Below are positions 6,051-13,250 of a stretch of DNA of 13,250 bases, piece by piece (the first letter of the stretch is position 1; each line of letters starts with the position of its first letter). The stretch is from positions 1 to 13,250 of the forward strand of contig URWB01000065.1 in assembly GCA_900551415.1 (NCBI GenBank), given 5' to 3'. This DNA comes from an uncultured Eubacteriales bacterium (GTDB lineage Bacteria > Bacillota > Clostridia > Peptostreptococcales > Anaerovoracaceae). The position numbers and the translations under genes are program-made. Under the pieces are notes generated by a model. It was not told where the DNA came from. It saw only the letters and a program-made list of their open reading frames with translations, and ran no database searches.

Positions 6051-7550
6051 TTAGGCTTCGTCCTTTGCCCAGCCTCTGACACAGCGCACAGCTTTTTTCC
6101 AGCCGCGCAGCAGCTTCGTCTTTTGCGCTTCCTCCATGCGCGGCGTGAAGCTCCGCTCTACCTGCCAATTTTCGAGAACGTCTTCCTTACTTTCCCAATA
6201 GCCGGTCGCCAGACCCGCGAGATAAGCGGCACCCAGTGAGGTTGTTTCAATGCATTGCGGACGTTTGACCTCACAGTCCAGCACATCTGCCTGGAACTGC
6301 ATCAAAAAATTATTCGCGGACGCGCCGCCGTCAACCTTGAGTGCGGTCAGGCTGCCACCCAGGTCCTCGGTCATCGCGTCAATCAAATCCTTGGTCTGAT
6401 AAGCCATGGATTCCAGGGTCGCGCGTACCAGATGATTTTTATTCGCGCCGCGGGTGAGACCGAGCACCGCGCCGCGCGCGTATGGATCCCAATACGGCGC
6501 GCCGAGTCCCACAAAGGCAGGCACCACGTAGACACCGTTTGCGTCCGCCACTGCTTCTGCCATCGCTTCAGACTGCGGTGAGTTTTCGATCAGATCCAGT
6601 TCATCGCGCAGCCACTGGATGGCCGCGCCTGCCACAAAAATGGAGCCTTCGAGCGCGTAATTCACCTTGCCATCCAGCCCCCACGCGATCGTGGTGACCA
6701 GACCGTTGTTGGAAAATACCGGTTTTTCTCCGGTGTTCATCAAAAGGAAGCAGCCGGTTCCGTAAGTATTTTTGCATTCTCCCTCGCGGAAGCAGGTCTG
6801 CCCAAACAATGCCGACTGCTGATCGCCTGCCGCGCCGCTGATCGGAATCTGTCCACCGAACACATTTTCACTGGACATGCCGTATACGCAGCTGGACGGC
6901 TTCGGTTCCGGCAGCATGTGCTTCGGAATCCCCAAAATCCGCAGGATTTCATCGTCCCACTGCAGCGTATTGATATTGAACATCATCGTGCGGGAAGCGT
7001 TGGAATAGTCGGTCACATGCACCTTGCCATCGGTCAGCTTCCAAATCAGCCAAGTCTCGATGGTGCCGAACAGGAGCTCGCCGGCTTCTGCCTTTTGTCT
7101 GGCGCCCGGGATATTTTCGAGAATCCAGCGCAGCTTCGTGCCGCTGAAATAGGCATCGATCAGAAGTCCTGTCTTCTCACGAATCATATCGCTGTACCCG
7201 GCCGCTTTCAGCTCATCGCAGTACTCCGCGGTACGGCGGCACTGCCACACAATCGCCTTGCTGATCGGAATGCCGGTTTTTTTATCCCAAACCACCGTCG
7301 TCTCTCGCTGATTGGTAATGCCGATGGCTTCAATGTTTTCGTGTGTGCCGTTGATCTTAAGCAGCGCCTCCTGCGCCACGCCCATCTGCGTAGACCAAAT
7401 TTCCATCGCATCATGCTCGACCCACCCTGCCCGCGGATAGATCTGCGTAAATTCCTTCTGCGCGACACTGACCATATTGCCTTTGCGGTCGTACAGAATA
7501 CAGCGGGAGCTCGTCGTTCCCTGATCCAATGCCATGATATATTTTTCCAT
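6051..7550 (-). CDS. glpK: Glycerol kinase
   Basis: It phosphorylates glycerol with ATP to sn-glycerol 3-phosphate, feeding glycolysis and phospholipid synthesis. The length, 499 residues, is the family norm. Motifs: ALDQGTTSSRC (7-17, ATP-binding), TNQRETTVVWDKK (79-91), FGTIETWLIWKLT (161-173, FGGY signature), GAAGDQQSALFG with the catalytic D243, NTYGTGCF, and GGASANNFLMQFQAD near 408-422. In Bacillus and Enterococcus the enzyme is activated by HPr phosphorylation of a histidine in YHFFG. Here the aligned position is N229 in ENVFG, so this control is probably lost. The ATG at 7550 has GGAGG 8 nt upstream; the frame stays open further upstream into hemW, but that is not coding. It follows hemW by 26 bp. 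No glpF or glpD is nearby, and this is where hrcA stands in Bacillus. Confidence 0.97.
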   Translation of the reverse strand: MEKYIMALDQGTTSSRCILYDRKGNMVSVAQKEFTQIYPRAGWVEHDAMEIWSTQMGVAQEALLKINGTHENIEAIGITNQRETTVVWDKKTGIPISKAIVWQCRRTAEYCDELKAAGYSDMIREKTGLLIDAYFSGTKLRWILENIPGARQKAEAGELLFGTIETWLIWKLTDGKVHVTDYSNASRTMMFNINTLQWDDEILRILGIPKHMLPEPKPSSCVYGMSSENVFGGQIPISGAAGDQQSALFGQTCFREGECKNTYGTGCFLLMNTGEKPVFSNNGLVTTIAWGLDGKVNYALEGSIFVAGAAIQWLRDELDLIENSPQSEAMAEAVADANGVYVVPAFVGLGAPYWDPYARGAVLGLTRGANKNHLVRATLESMAYQTKDLIDAMTEDLGGSLTALKVDGGASANNFLMQFQADVLDCEVKRPQCIETTSLGAAYLAGLATGYWESKEDVLENWQVERSFTPRMEEAQKTKLLRGWKKAVRCVRGWAKDEA

Positions 7551-7576
7551 TCTGTTTTCCTCCCCGCGCGTCCGCG

Positions 7577-8776
7577 CTATACAAATAATGCCATAATTCG
7601 ATTTGAAATGTTCATACCCTTGAGGGTCAGGCGGATGCCCGCATCGTCCTCCTCCGCGCAGCCCGTCCGGACAAATTCCAGATAAGCGTCGCGCGTGCTG
7701 CCGTAAATGTCCCAAAGCTGCTTGCCGAAACGTTCCTCAAAGCTCTTGTAGCTGATGCCCGCGTTCTTGCGCAGACCGGTGAAAATATATTCGGCGACAT
7801 TGTCACGATACGCATTTTTGGTAAACTCATCGACCGCCAGACTGCCGAGCGCGTTGGTTGTGCCGAGAAAGGCTCCCGCACCCTCGGCATCACGTTCCAT
7901 CGCCTCCACATAAGTCTTGACATCGCTGACATTCGAAAAGCGCACATTTTCAATGAAGGAATGCGCCGACGGTCCAAAACCCAGATATTGGCTCAAATCC
8001 CAGTAACCAAGATTATGCTTGCACTGGTGCCGCGCCAGCGCGACATTGGAAATCTCATATTGCCGCAGCCCCGCCTCCGCGAGCAGCCGCAGCGCGCTCT
8101 CGTACATCAAACGATCTGTTTCCGCTTCGGTTTCCCGCAGACGTCCCTCTCGGCGCGCGAGGTCGAACCGCGTATTCTCCATGAACTCCAGGCTGTACAA
8201 AGAAAGATGTTTGGGACTCAGGCTGATCGCTTTTTCGACGGAACGAATCCAAGTCGTAAAGCTCTGCCCCGGAATGCCAAACATGAGATCGATGCTGATA
8301 TTGCGGATGCCTGCTTTTCTGGCCTTTTCTACGGAGGTGACCGCCTCCTCCGGACTGTGAACGCGCCCCAGCGTCCGCAGCACTTCGCGATCGAAGGACT
8401 GCACCCCGATGCTGAGACGGTTCAGACCGTTTTTTTTAAAATTTTTCAGCTTCTTTACGTCCGCGCTCGCCGGATTGCATTCCATGCTGATCTCCGTACG
8501 CGTGGTGATCTTAAACGCGGCATCGATGTGCGCGAGAATCTCCGCGAATTCCTCCGGCGTGAGCAGGCTTGGCGTGCCGCCGCCGAAGTAAATGCTGCTC
8601 AGACGCCGCTTTCCCTGCGCGCGATAATAGCCGCAGAGAATGTCGATCTCGCGGCAGACTGCCTTGACCAGTCGATGTTTTTGCGCGTTGTCCCAATGAT
8701 CTTCCGAATAAAAATCGCAATACGGACATTTTCTGATGCAGAAGGGGATATGTACGTAGATTCCTAATTTTTCCAT
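7577..8776 (-). CDS. hemW: Radical SAM family haem chaperone HemW
   Basis: A 399-residue radical-SAM protein, long mis-annotated as oxygen-independent coproporphyrinogen oxidase. HemW binds haem and delivers it to respiratory proteins. The cluster motif is C13-x3-C17-x2-C20-D-F22. True HemN has a fourth cysteine where F22 stands, so this is HemW. Also visible are GGGTPSLL (65-72), SIGVQSFD (122-129), the haem-binding HNLGYW motif (254-259), GFGPSAHSF (267-274), and a HemN_C-like C-terminal winged helix up to LTLKGMNISNRI. The ATG at 8776 has AGGT 7 nt upstream. It follows lepA by 71 bp, the standard Firmicutes arrangement. Haem supply in an apparently anaerobic spore-former could serve a cytochrome or catalase, but none is visible here. 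Confidence 0.95.
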   Translation of the reverse strand: MEKLGIYVHIPFCIRKCPYCDFYSEDHWDNAQKHRLVKAVCREIDILCGYYRAQGKRRLSSIYFGGGTPSLLTPEEFAEILAHIDAAFKITTRTEISMECNPASADVKKLKNFKKNGLNRLSIGVQSFDREVLRTLGRVHSPEEAVTSVEKARKAGIRNISIDLMFGIPGQSFTTWIRSVEKAISLSPKHLSLYSLEFMENTRFDLARREGRLRETEAETDRLMYESALRLLAEAGLRQYEISNVALARHQCKHNLGYWDLSQYLGFGPSAHSFIENVRFSNVSDVKTYVEAMERDAEGAGAFLGTTNALGSLAVDEFTKNAYRDNVAEYIFTGLRKNAGISYKSFEERFGKQLWDIYGSTRDAYLEFVRTGCAEEDDAGIRLTLKGMNISNRIMALFV

Positions 8777-8847
8777 ATTCTACCTGCTTTTCTCCTGTTT
8801 TTCTCTTCGTTTACCCAAGCTTTTCTGCACGCCGCCCGGCGCGTCTC

Positions 8848-10656
8848 CTATTTGTTGTCGTCATATTTGAGCACAGCGGTGAAAGCCTCCTGCGGCACCT
8901 CGACGGTACCGAACTGACGCATCCGCTTCTTGCCTTCCTTCTGCTTTTCGAGCAGCTTTCTCTTACGCGAAATATCGCCGCCGTAGCACTTGGCGATAAC
9001 GTCCTTGCGATAAGCCTTGACCGTTTCTCTGGCGATGACCTTCTGTCCGATGGCCGCCTGAATCGGTACTTCGAACTGGTGCATCGGAATGATCTCCTTG
9101 AGCTTTTCGCAGACAAAACGACCGCGCGCATAGGCTTCGGACTCATGCACGATCATCGAAAAAGCGTCAACCAGCTCTCGGTTGAGCATGATATCGAGCT
9201 TGACCAGCTGCGATTTTTGGTAACGATCGAATTCGTATTCGAGCGAGCCGTAGCCGCGCGTCTTGGATTTGAGCGCGTCGAAGAAGTCATAGATAACCTC
9301 GTTGAGCGGCATATCGTAGTGCAGCTGTACGCGCGTCGGTGTGATGTATTCCATGTGCAGCATCGTGCCGCGCCGCTGCTGGCACAGCTCCATGATGCTG
9401 CCGACATAATCATTCGGAATCATGATGTTCGCCTTGACCATCGGTTCCTCGATGTGGTCGATCTCCTGCGGTGATGGTAGATTGGACGGATTCTGCAGCA
9501 TTTCGACTGTGCCGTCCGTCCGCACGACCCTGTAAATGACGCTCGGCGAGGTTGTGATCACGCTGAGATCGAATTCGCGTTCCAAACGCTCGACGATAAT
9601 CTCCATGTGCAAAAGACCCAGGAAACCGCAGCGGAAGCCGTAGCCCAACGCCTGGGAGGTTTCTGGTTCGAAGGTAAACGCCGCGTCATTGACCTGCAGC
9701 TTTTCGAGGGCGTCCTTGACACTTTCATATTTTTCGCCCTCAGCCGGATAAATGCCGCAGAACACCATGGACTGTACTTTTTTGTAGCCCGGCAGCGGTG
9801 TCTCGGCAGGATCGGCGTCCAAAGTGATGGTATCGCCGACGCGTGCATCCGCGACCTGCTTGATGGAAGCGCAGACATAGCCTACCTCTCCCGCGCGCAG
9901 GGCTTTGACCGGTTTGAGTCCCGGCGCGCAAACGCCGACCTCGGTAACTTCGTATTTTTTGTTCGTCGCCATCATACGAATCACATCACCTTTTTTGACC
10001 TGCCCGTCCATGATACGCGCGTAAATGATGACACCCAGATAGTTGTCATATTTGGAATCGAAGATCAGTGCTTTCAGCTTGCCGTTCTCATCGCCATCCG
10101 GCGCGGGCACTGCGTCGATGATGCGCTCCAAAAGCGCCTCGACGCCCATGCCGGTCTTGGCAGAGATCTCCGGCGCGTCTGTCGCGTCGAGGCCGATGAT
10201 TTCTTCGATCTCTTCCTTACATTCGTCCGGACGCGCGGAAGCCAGATCCATCTTGTTGAGCACCGGCAGGATCTCCAGATTTTCGTCCAGCGCCAGATAG
10301 ACGTTCGCCAGAGTCTGCGCTTCCACGCCCTGCGTCGCGTCCACAACAAGCACCGCGCCCTCACAAGCCGCGAGCGAGCGGGAAACCTCATAGGTAAAGT
10401 CCACATGGCCCGGCGTGTCAATGAGATTGTAGATGTATTCCTGTCCGTCCTTCGCCTTGTAGACCAGCCTTGTCGTCTGCAGTTTGATGGTGATGCCGCG
10501 CTCCCGTTCCAGATCCATATTGTCTAAGAACTGCTCCTTCATGTCTCGGTCCGCCACCAGTCCGGTCTTTTCGATCAGGCGGTCGGCAAGCGTCGATTTG
10601 CCATGGTCGATATGGGCGATAATGCTAAAATTTCTGATATATTTTTGGTAGTCCAT
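8848..10656 (-). CDS. lepA: Translation elongation factor 4 (LepA), ribosome-associated GTPase
   Basis: A 602-residue translational GTPase that acts on the ribosome under stress and in 30S biogenesis. The G domain is complete: G1 AHIDHGKST (14-22), G2 ERGITI (52-57), G3 DTPGHVDF (80-87), G4 NKMD (134-137) and G5 SAKTG (165-169). EF-G-like domains follow (GYGFRCGFLGLLHMEI), then the LepA-specific C-terminal domain with GGDISRKRKLLEKQKEGKK and a basic, ribosome-facing tail. Length is normal. The ATG at 10656 has AGAGG 5 nt upstream. It is preceded by the small membrane-protein gene (104-bp gap with a hairpin) and followed by hemW. Confidence 0.98.
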   Translation of the reverse strand: MDYQKYIRNFSIIAHIDHGKSTLADRLIEKTGLVADRDMKEQFLDNMDLERERGITIKLQTTRLVYKAKDGQEYIYNLIDTPGHVDFTYEVSRSLAACEGAVLVVDATQGVEAQTLANVYLALDENLEILPVLNKMDLASARPDECKEEIEEIIGLDATDAPEISAKTGMGVEALLERIIDAVPAPDGDENGKLKALIFDSKYDNYLGVIIYARIMDGQVKKGDVIRMMATNKKYEVTEVGVCAPGLKPVKALRAGEVGYVCASIKQVADARVGDTITLDADPAETPLPGYKKVQSMVFCGIYPAEGEKYESVKDALEKLQVNDAAFTFEPETSQALGYGFRCGFLGLLHMEIIVERLEREFDLSVITTSPSVIYRVVRTDGTVEMLQNPSNLPSPQEIDHIEEPMVKANIMIPNDYVGSIMELCQQRRGTMLHMEYITPTRVQLHYDMPLNEVIYDFFDALKSKTRGYGSLEYEFDRYQKSQLVKLDIMLNRELVDAFSMIVHESEAYARGRFVCEKLKEIIPMHQFEVPIQAAIGQKVIARETVKAYRKDVIAKCYGGDISRKRKLLEKQKEGKKRMRQFGTVEVPQEAFTAVLKYDDNK

Positions 10657-10710
10657 CTTTTCCTCTCATCAAAGTCCTTCTATTCATTAGCAGCTTTTTT
10701 GCGATTTTCC

Positions 10711-10742
10711 GTGCGTTTCGCGAGTATTCGGCGAAAGCGCAC
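10711..10742 (-). other. Hairpin in the gap before lepA
   Basis: Arms 10711-10721 (GTGCGTTTCGC) and 10731-10742 pair over 11 bp with a single bulged base at 10737 and a 9-nt loop. On the minus strand no U-run follows, so it is not a typical terminator. It may shape the lepA leader or be an mRNA processing/stability element. Confidence 0.4.
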
Positions 10743-10760
10743 AAAATTCCATGTTTTATT

Positions 10761-10943
10761 TTAACCCAAATCCCGCTGTAATTCAACTGCTTTTGCGGAA
10801 ATTCGCAGAATCTCCTCCTGCAGATCGTCGCAGGCCGCGGATACGCCGCTCATATCGGCGCAGCGCTTGTCCACCGCAAGCAGCGCCAGCGTTCCGATAA
10901 AGAACAGCAGCGCGACGATGAGTAATTCTCGCACTGTACGCAT
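10761..10943 (-). CDS. Small single-pass membrane protein at the yqxA position
   Basis: A 60-residue protein with one N-terminal membrane segment (about 7-24, ELLIVALLFFIGTLALLAVD) preceded by two arginines, then a helical, mostly polar tail with two cysteines (C28, C38). The start has an excellent ribosome-binding site (GGGGG, 7 nt before ATG), which supports real translation. In Bacillus a small membrane protein of unknown function, YqxA, sits at exactly this place between spoIIP and lepA. Shared position, size class and topology suggest a counterpart, but I see no sequence identity that proves it. A sporulation-membrane role is only implied by its neighbours. Confidence 0.7.
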   Translation of the reverse strand: MRTVRELLIVALLFFIGTLALLAVDKRCADMSGVSAACDDLQEEILRISAKAVELQRDLG

Positions 10944-10996
10944 GTGTTTTCCCCCTTTCGTCTTTTGTTTTCCACACCTTGCGCATGACGTTTCTG

Positions 10997-11026
10997 TTTC
11001 TGTCCGTTCTTTTTCTGTCCGTTCTT
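10997..11026 (-). repeat. Perfect 15-bp tandem duplication between spoIIP and the small gene
   Basis: TTTCTGTCCGTTCTT occurs twice back to back (10997-11011, 11012-11026), and the surrounding bases are a continuing pyrimidine-rich tract. On the minus strand it is a purine-rich untranslated spacer after the spoIIP stop. It is probably a slippage product. Confidence 0.8.
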
Positions 11027-11048
11027 TCCTTCCTTTTCGCGCTGCGCA

Positions 11049-11990
11049 TCAATACCCTGCTTTCAGCGTGTCCGCGAGAATTTTGCCGAAATACGCCGCC
11101 GTATTCCTGCAATCCGCGATGTCGTTACGGTTGTAGCCGATTTCCAGCAGGAGATATTTGTCGGAAAGTCCCTGGTTGTAGCGATAGCCGCGCTCCAGAA
11201 TCCGCCCCGTGAATCCGTTGCAGGATTTTTCCGCTGTGCGGTTCAGCGCCTGGATGAATTTGAGATTGCTCCGATAGGTTTCCACCGCGTTGCTGACAAC
11301 ATAGGAATACTTCGCGCAGGTCTTACCGCCGACCGATACCGTCGCTGCGGGAGAGTCCGAAGCGATCGCGTCCCGATGCAGGTCGATGACGCAGACAATG
11401 GTCGGATATTTTTGAAGCAGTTTCTCTATCGTCTCGTAGGAGCGGTTGTAGGATTGGTTGTAGGATGGATTGTCATGCAGGGTCTGGTCGTGTACCACCC
11501 CGATACCGTTTGCCTCCAGCGTTTCCGCCAACGTCTCTCCGACATCGCGGACAGTATTCTGTTTCCCCTTTTTATGATAATTGCCGACAGAGGACGGCAG
11601 ATAGGACTCCGTCGCGTGCGTGTGCACAATCAACACTGCCGGCTCCGTGCCGAACACGACCGGTTCCGGTTGTTTTTCCTCTGTCGCGATGAGATTCGAA
11701 ACCTTGCCCGTTTCCTCCTTCGTTTCGATCTGACGCAGCTCCTCGCTGTCCCGCGTTTCCGCATCCGCCTCCCGCGTCTGCCCATGCTCCGCGTTTAAGC
11801 GCGTTCCGTCCGCGAGATTAAAATTCGGATAAGCCGAAGAAACGCAGTACATGCCGAGCGCCCCCGCGTCCGGCCGCACCCGCTCCCAAACACGCTGCAC
11901 ACTCGGATTTTCCTTTGGAAGCACCGCGCAAAAAAGAAAGGTACTAACCAGATACACGCCCAGCATCACTTTCGCAAACCCATGTTTCAT
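11049..11990 (-). CDS. spoIIP: Stage II sporulation protein P, peptidoglycan amidase/endopeptidase
   Basis: SpoIIP, with SpoIID and SpoIIM, degrades septal peptidoglycan so that the mother cell can engulf the forespore. The 313-residue protein has an N-terminal signal-anchor helix (about 7-24), then an acidic, low-complexity linker (about 62-108), then the catalytic domain. Motifs are VLIVHTHATESY (119-130, H123), the HDNPSYNQSYNRSYETI block, VIDLHRDA (201-208, H205), and LLLEIGYNRND (280-290, E283), the set expected for this zinc-dependent family. It is shorter than the Bacillus protein, mainly between anchor and catalytic domain, as in many Clostridia. The ATG at 11990 has only a distant AGGAGAGG, so translation may be modest. 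It follows gpr by 46 bp. Confidence 0.95.
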   Translation of the reverse strand: MKHGFAKVMLGVYLVSTFLFCAVLPKENPSVQRVWERVRPDAGALGMYCVSSAYPNFNLADGTRLNAEHGQTREADAETRDSEELRQIETKEETGKVSNLIATEEKQPEPVVFGTEPAVLIVHTHATESYLPSSVGNYHKKGKQNTVRDVGETLAETLEANGIGVVHDQTLHDNPSYNQSYNRSYETIEKLLQKYPTIVCVIDLHRDAIASDSPAATVSVGGKTCAKYSYVVSNAVETYRSNLKFIQALNRTAEKSCNGFTGRILERGYRYNQGLSDKYLLLEIGYNRNDIADCRNTAAYFGKILADTLKAGY

Positions 11991-12036
11991 GCCTCACCCA
12001 CGCCTCTCCTGTATGATTTCGCGCCCCGCGGCGCTC

Positions 12037-13038
12037 TTATGAATATATGCCGGGATGCAGCGTGATATTTATGGCATTTGCGAGGATTTGTGAAAAACTT
12101 TGGATGACCGCATCGATGTCCGTCGAGGTCACGATCATGTCAAAGGCTTCGTCTGCCAGATATCGCTCGAGAAAATCCGCGTGCGCTGCCTCTGCGTGCG
12201 TCCGGTTTTCATCCGCAGCCAGGTTCTCGCACCGCGGCGCCTGCGCTATGCCTGCCTGTTCTGCCTCTGCCTCGCTCGCTTTGGCGGCATCCAGAATCAA
12301 AGTGCGCGCGTCAATGACCGTCGGCACTCCGATGGCAATCACGCGGCAGCCGAGCGTAGTCTCGCTGATCTCGCGGCGGCGGTTTCCCATGCCGGCGCCC
12401 GGCGCGATACCGCTGTCGCTGATCTGAATCGTCGTACTGACTCTGCGGATATTCTTTGCCGCCAGCGCGTCGATAACCAGCACCACATCCGGCTTAACCA
12501 TCGAAACGACCTCCGCGATCAGATCTGCGGTTTCCATGCCTGTCACGCCGGTCACCGAGGGATTGAATCCGCTGACATTCGCCATCTCCCAGTCCCCGTC
12601 GCAGTCGAACATCTGAAACAGGTGGCGCGTGATCTTGACTTTATCGACAGTATGCGGTCCGAGGCTGTCCGGTGTAACCTTTTCGTTCCCGAGGCCGACC
12701 ACCAGTACCTTGAGAAAATAGTCAAAAGGAATCAGTTTTTTGAGCTCCGCCGCGACCGCGCGCGACGCTCGTTCCCGAATGTTTTCTTTTTCCTCAAACA
12801 AGCCCTGTATTTCGATGGTCACATAAGTGCCGCGCGGCCTTTGGAACGCCTTTTCGCCCTCCTCGTTGAGAATCTCGATTTCGATGACTGCGATATCCTC
12901 ATCGAGCTGCCTCTGTTTTTTGATGTAGCCGGCCGCTCTCCGCGCGGACAGCTCCGCGCCGCTTCTCGTTTCGTCCGCACGTTCCGCGTCCTCCAAAAGT
13001 TCATCCGCCTCGACCGCCAGATCGGTTCTGTAATTCAT
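12037..13038 (-). CDS. gpr: Germination protease GPR (spore endopeptidase)
   Basis: GPR degrades the DNA-protecting small acid-soluble proteins at spore germination. The 333-residue protein shows the mature-type N-terminus RTDLAVEA (4-11), VVGLGN (113-118), TPDSLGPHTVDKVKITRHL (122-140, D124), VIDALAAKN (188-196, D190), and TTIQISDSGI (202-211) with PGAGMGNRR. D124 and D190 match the catalytic aspartates described in B. megaterium GPR. The zymogen propeptide of about 15 residues found there is reduced to MNY, so activation must differ. Residues 253-288 are Ala/Glu-rich and poorly conserved. The ATG at 13038 has GGAGG 6 nt upstream. It is the first gene of the minus-strand series. I could not pick out a convincing forespore (sigma F/G) promoter. 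Confidence 0.96.
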   Translation of the reverse strand: MNYRTDLAVEADELLEDAERADETRSGAELSARRAAGYIKKQRQLDEDIAVIEIEILNEEGEKAFQRPRGTYVTIEIQGLFEEKENIRERASRAVAAELKKLIPFDYFLKVLVVGLGNEKVTPDSLGPHTVDKVKITRHLFQMFDCDGDWEMANVSGFNPSVTGVTGMETADLIAEVVSMVKPDVVLVIDALAAKNIRRVSTTIQISDSGIAPGAGMGNRRREISETTLGCRVIAIGVPTVIDARTLILDAAKASEAEAEQAGIAQAPRCENLAADENRTHAEAAHADFLERYLADEAFDMIVTSTDIDAVIQSFSQILANAINITLHPGIYS

Positions 13039-13116
13039 TTTTTGCCTCCAGTCTGTACGTTTTTTGATTTTTCTTCGATTTTCCTTGGAATTCTCGCCTT
13101 TATTTTATATTTTCCC

Positions 13117-13145
13117 TTGCAATCCGCGCATTATTCGTTTATAAT
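13117..13145 (+). promoter_or_regulatory. Vegetative (sigma A) promoter of rpsT
   Basis: TTGCAA (13117-13122), a spacer of exactly 17 nt and a perfect TATAAT (13140-13145) form a near-consensus housekeeping promoter. Transcription should begin near 13152, giving a leader of roughly 80 nt before the rpsT start. Such strength fits a ribosomal protein gene. Confidence 0.85.
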
Positions 13146-13167
13146 TCATATTGCGAATTTATGTCTT

Positions 13168-13195
13168 GTCCCGGCGGCTTCTGCCTGCGCGGGAC
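13168..13195 (+). promoter_or_regulatory. Leader hairpin upstream of rpsT
   Basis: GTCCCG (13168-13173) pairs with CGGGAC (13190-13195), and an inner GGC/GCC stem closes a TTCT loop. It lies in the transcribed leader between promoter and ribosome-binding site. S20 represses its own translation in E. coli, so this could be the binding site of a similar feedback loop. That function is inferred; only the structure is seen. Confidence 0.45.
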
Positions 13196-13230
13196 GCATG
13201 AAAATTTTAATAAAGTGGGGTGAAAAACAC

Positions 13231-13250
13231 ATGGCAAACATTAAATCCGC
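13231..13250 (+). CDS. rpsT: 30S ribosomal protein S20, first codons only
   Basis: The reading frame starts ATG and gives MANIKS followed by an Ala-type codon beginning GC, the invariant start of bacterial S20. GGGGTGA stands about 7 nt upstream as ribosome-binding site. The rest lies beyond the window. Divergence from gpr at this spot matches Bacillus-type gene order, which strengthens the call despite the short length. Confidence 0.85.

Noticed and set aside
7551..7715. In-frame extension of glpK upstream of its ATG
   Set aside because: It overlaps the 3' end of hemW, adds a sequence foreign to glycerol kinases, and the ATG at 7550 has a strong ribosome-binding site.
6918..10527. Other long plus-strand frames opposite glpK, hemW and lepA
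   Set aside because: Same shadow effect; compositions rich in His/Arg/Gln and no recognisable domain, while the minus-strand proteins are certain.
11436..11471. 12-bp triple repeat (NPSY-NQSY-NRSY) in spoIIP
   Set aside because: The HD-x-PSY-xx-SY-x-RS-xx-T pattern is a conserved SpoIIP motif, so this is not a recent repeat expansion.
13039..13145. Possible sigma F/G promoter for gpr on the minus strand
   Set aside because: AATATAA-like and GAATA-like pieces are present, but the match and spacing are too poor to call, although forespore control is expected for gpr.

Overview
The window looks like the chromosome of an endospore-forming, low-GC-phylum but moderately GC-rich anaerobe of the class Clostridia. 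It carries two sporulation/germination genes (gpr, spoIIP), and the order rpsT < > gpr - spoIIP - (small membrane protein) - lepA - hemW matches the well-known Bacillus/Clostridia gene order. Most of the window is GC-rich with strong G/C third positions. The first ~1.2 kb is visibly AT-rich and differs from the rest.

Layout. Nearly everything is transcribed on the minus strand, so it reads right to left. At the far right, rpsT (30S protein S20, only its first codons) starts on the plus strand behind a near-consensus vegetative promoter and a leader hairpin. Divergent from it are gpr (germination protease), spoIIP (peptidoglycan hydrolase for engulfment), a 60-residue membrane protein at the yqxA position, lepA (elongation factor 4) and hemW (radical-SAM haem chaperone). 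In Bacillus the heat-shock genes hrcA-grpE-dnaK would follow. Here they are replaced by glpK (glycerol kinase), a membrane acyltransferase of the Acyl_transf_3 family, a GPH-family (MelB-like) sugar transporter with a TTG start, and rlmD/rlmCD (23S rRNA m5U methyltransferase). The short gaps (13-105 bp) and the absence of clear internal terminators suggest one or a few long transcripts.

The left end is accessory DNA. A ~280-bp gene-poor stretch with a 17-bp G-U wobble hairpin separates rlmD from an AT-rich YaaC-like gene, whose N-terminal half resembles a HEPN helical domain. That gene ends at a strong hairpin terminator. Directly after the terminator, bases 63 to 1 of the minus strand look like the 5' end of a group IIC intron, a class known to insert just downstream of terminator hairpins.

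The most unusual protein feature is in RlmD: three Ala/Glu-rich insertions in loops of an otherwise intact enzyme. The one inside the methyltransferase fold is a tandem 23-residue (69-bp) repeat. GPR carries a similar Ala/Glu-rich segment. No complete new defence or mobile system is visible; the left boundary is the best place to look beyond the window.
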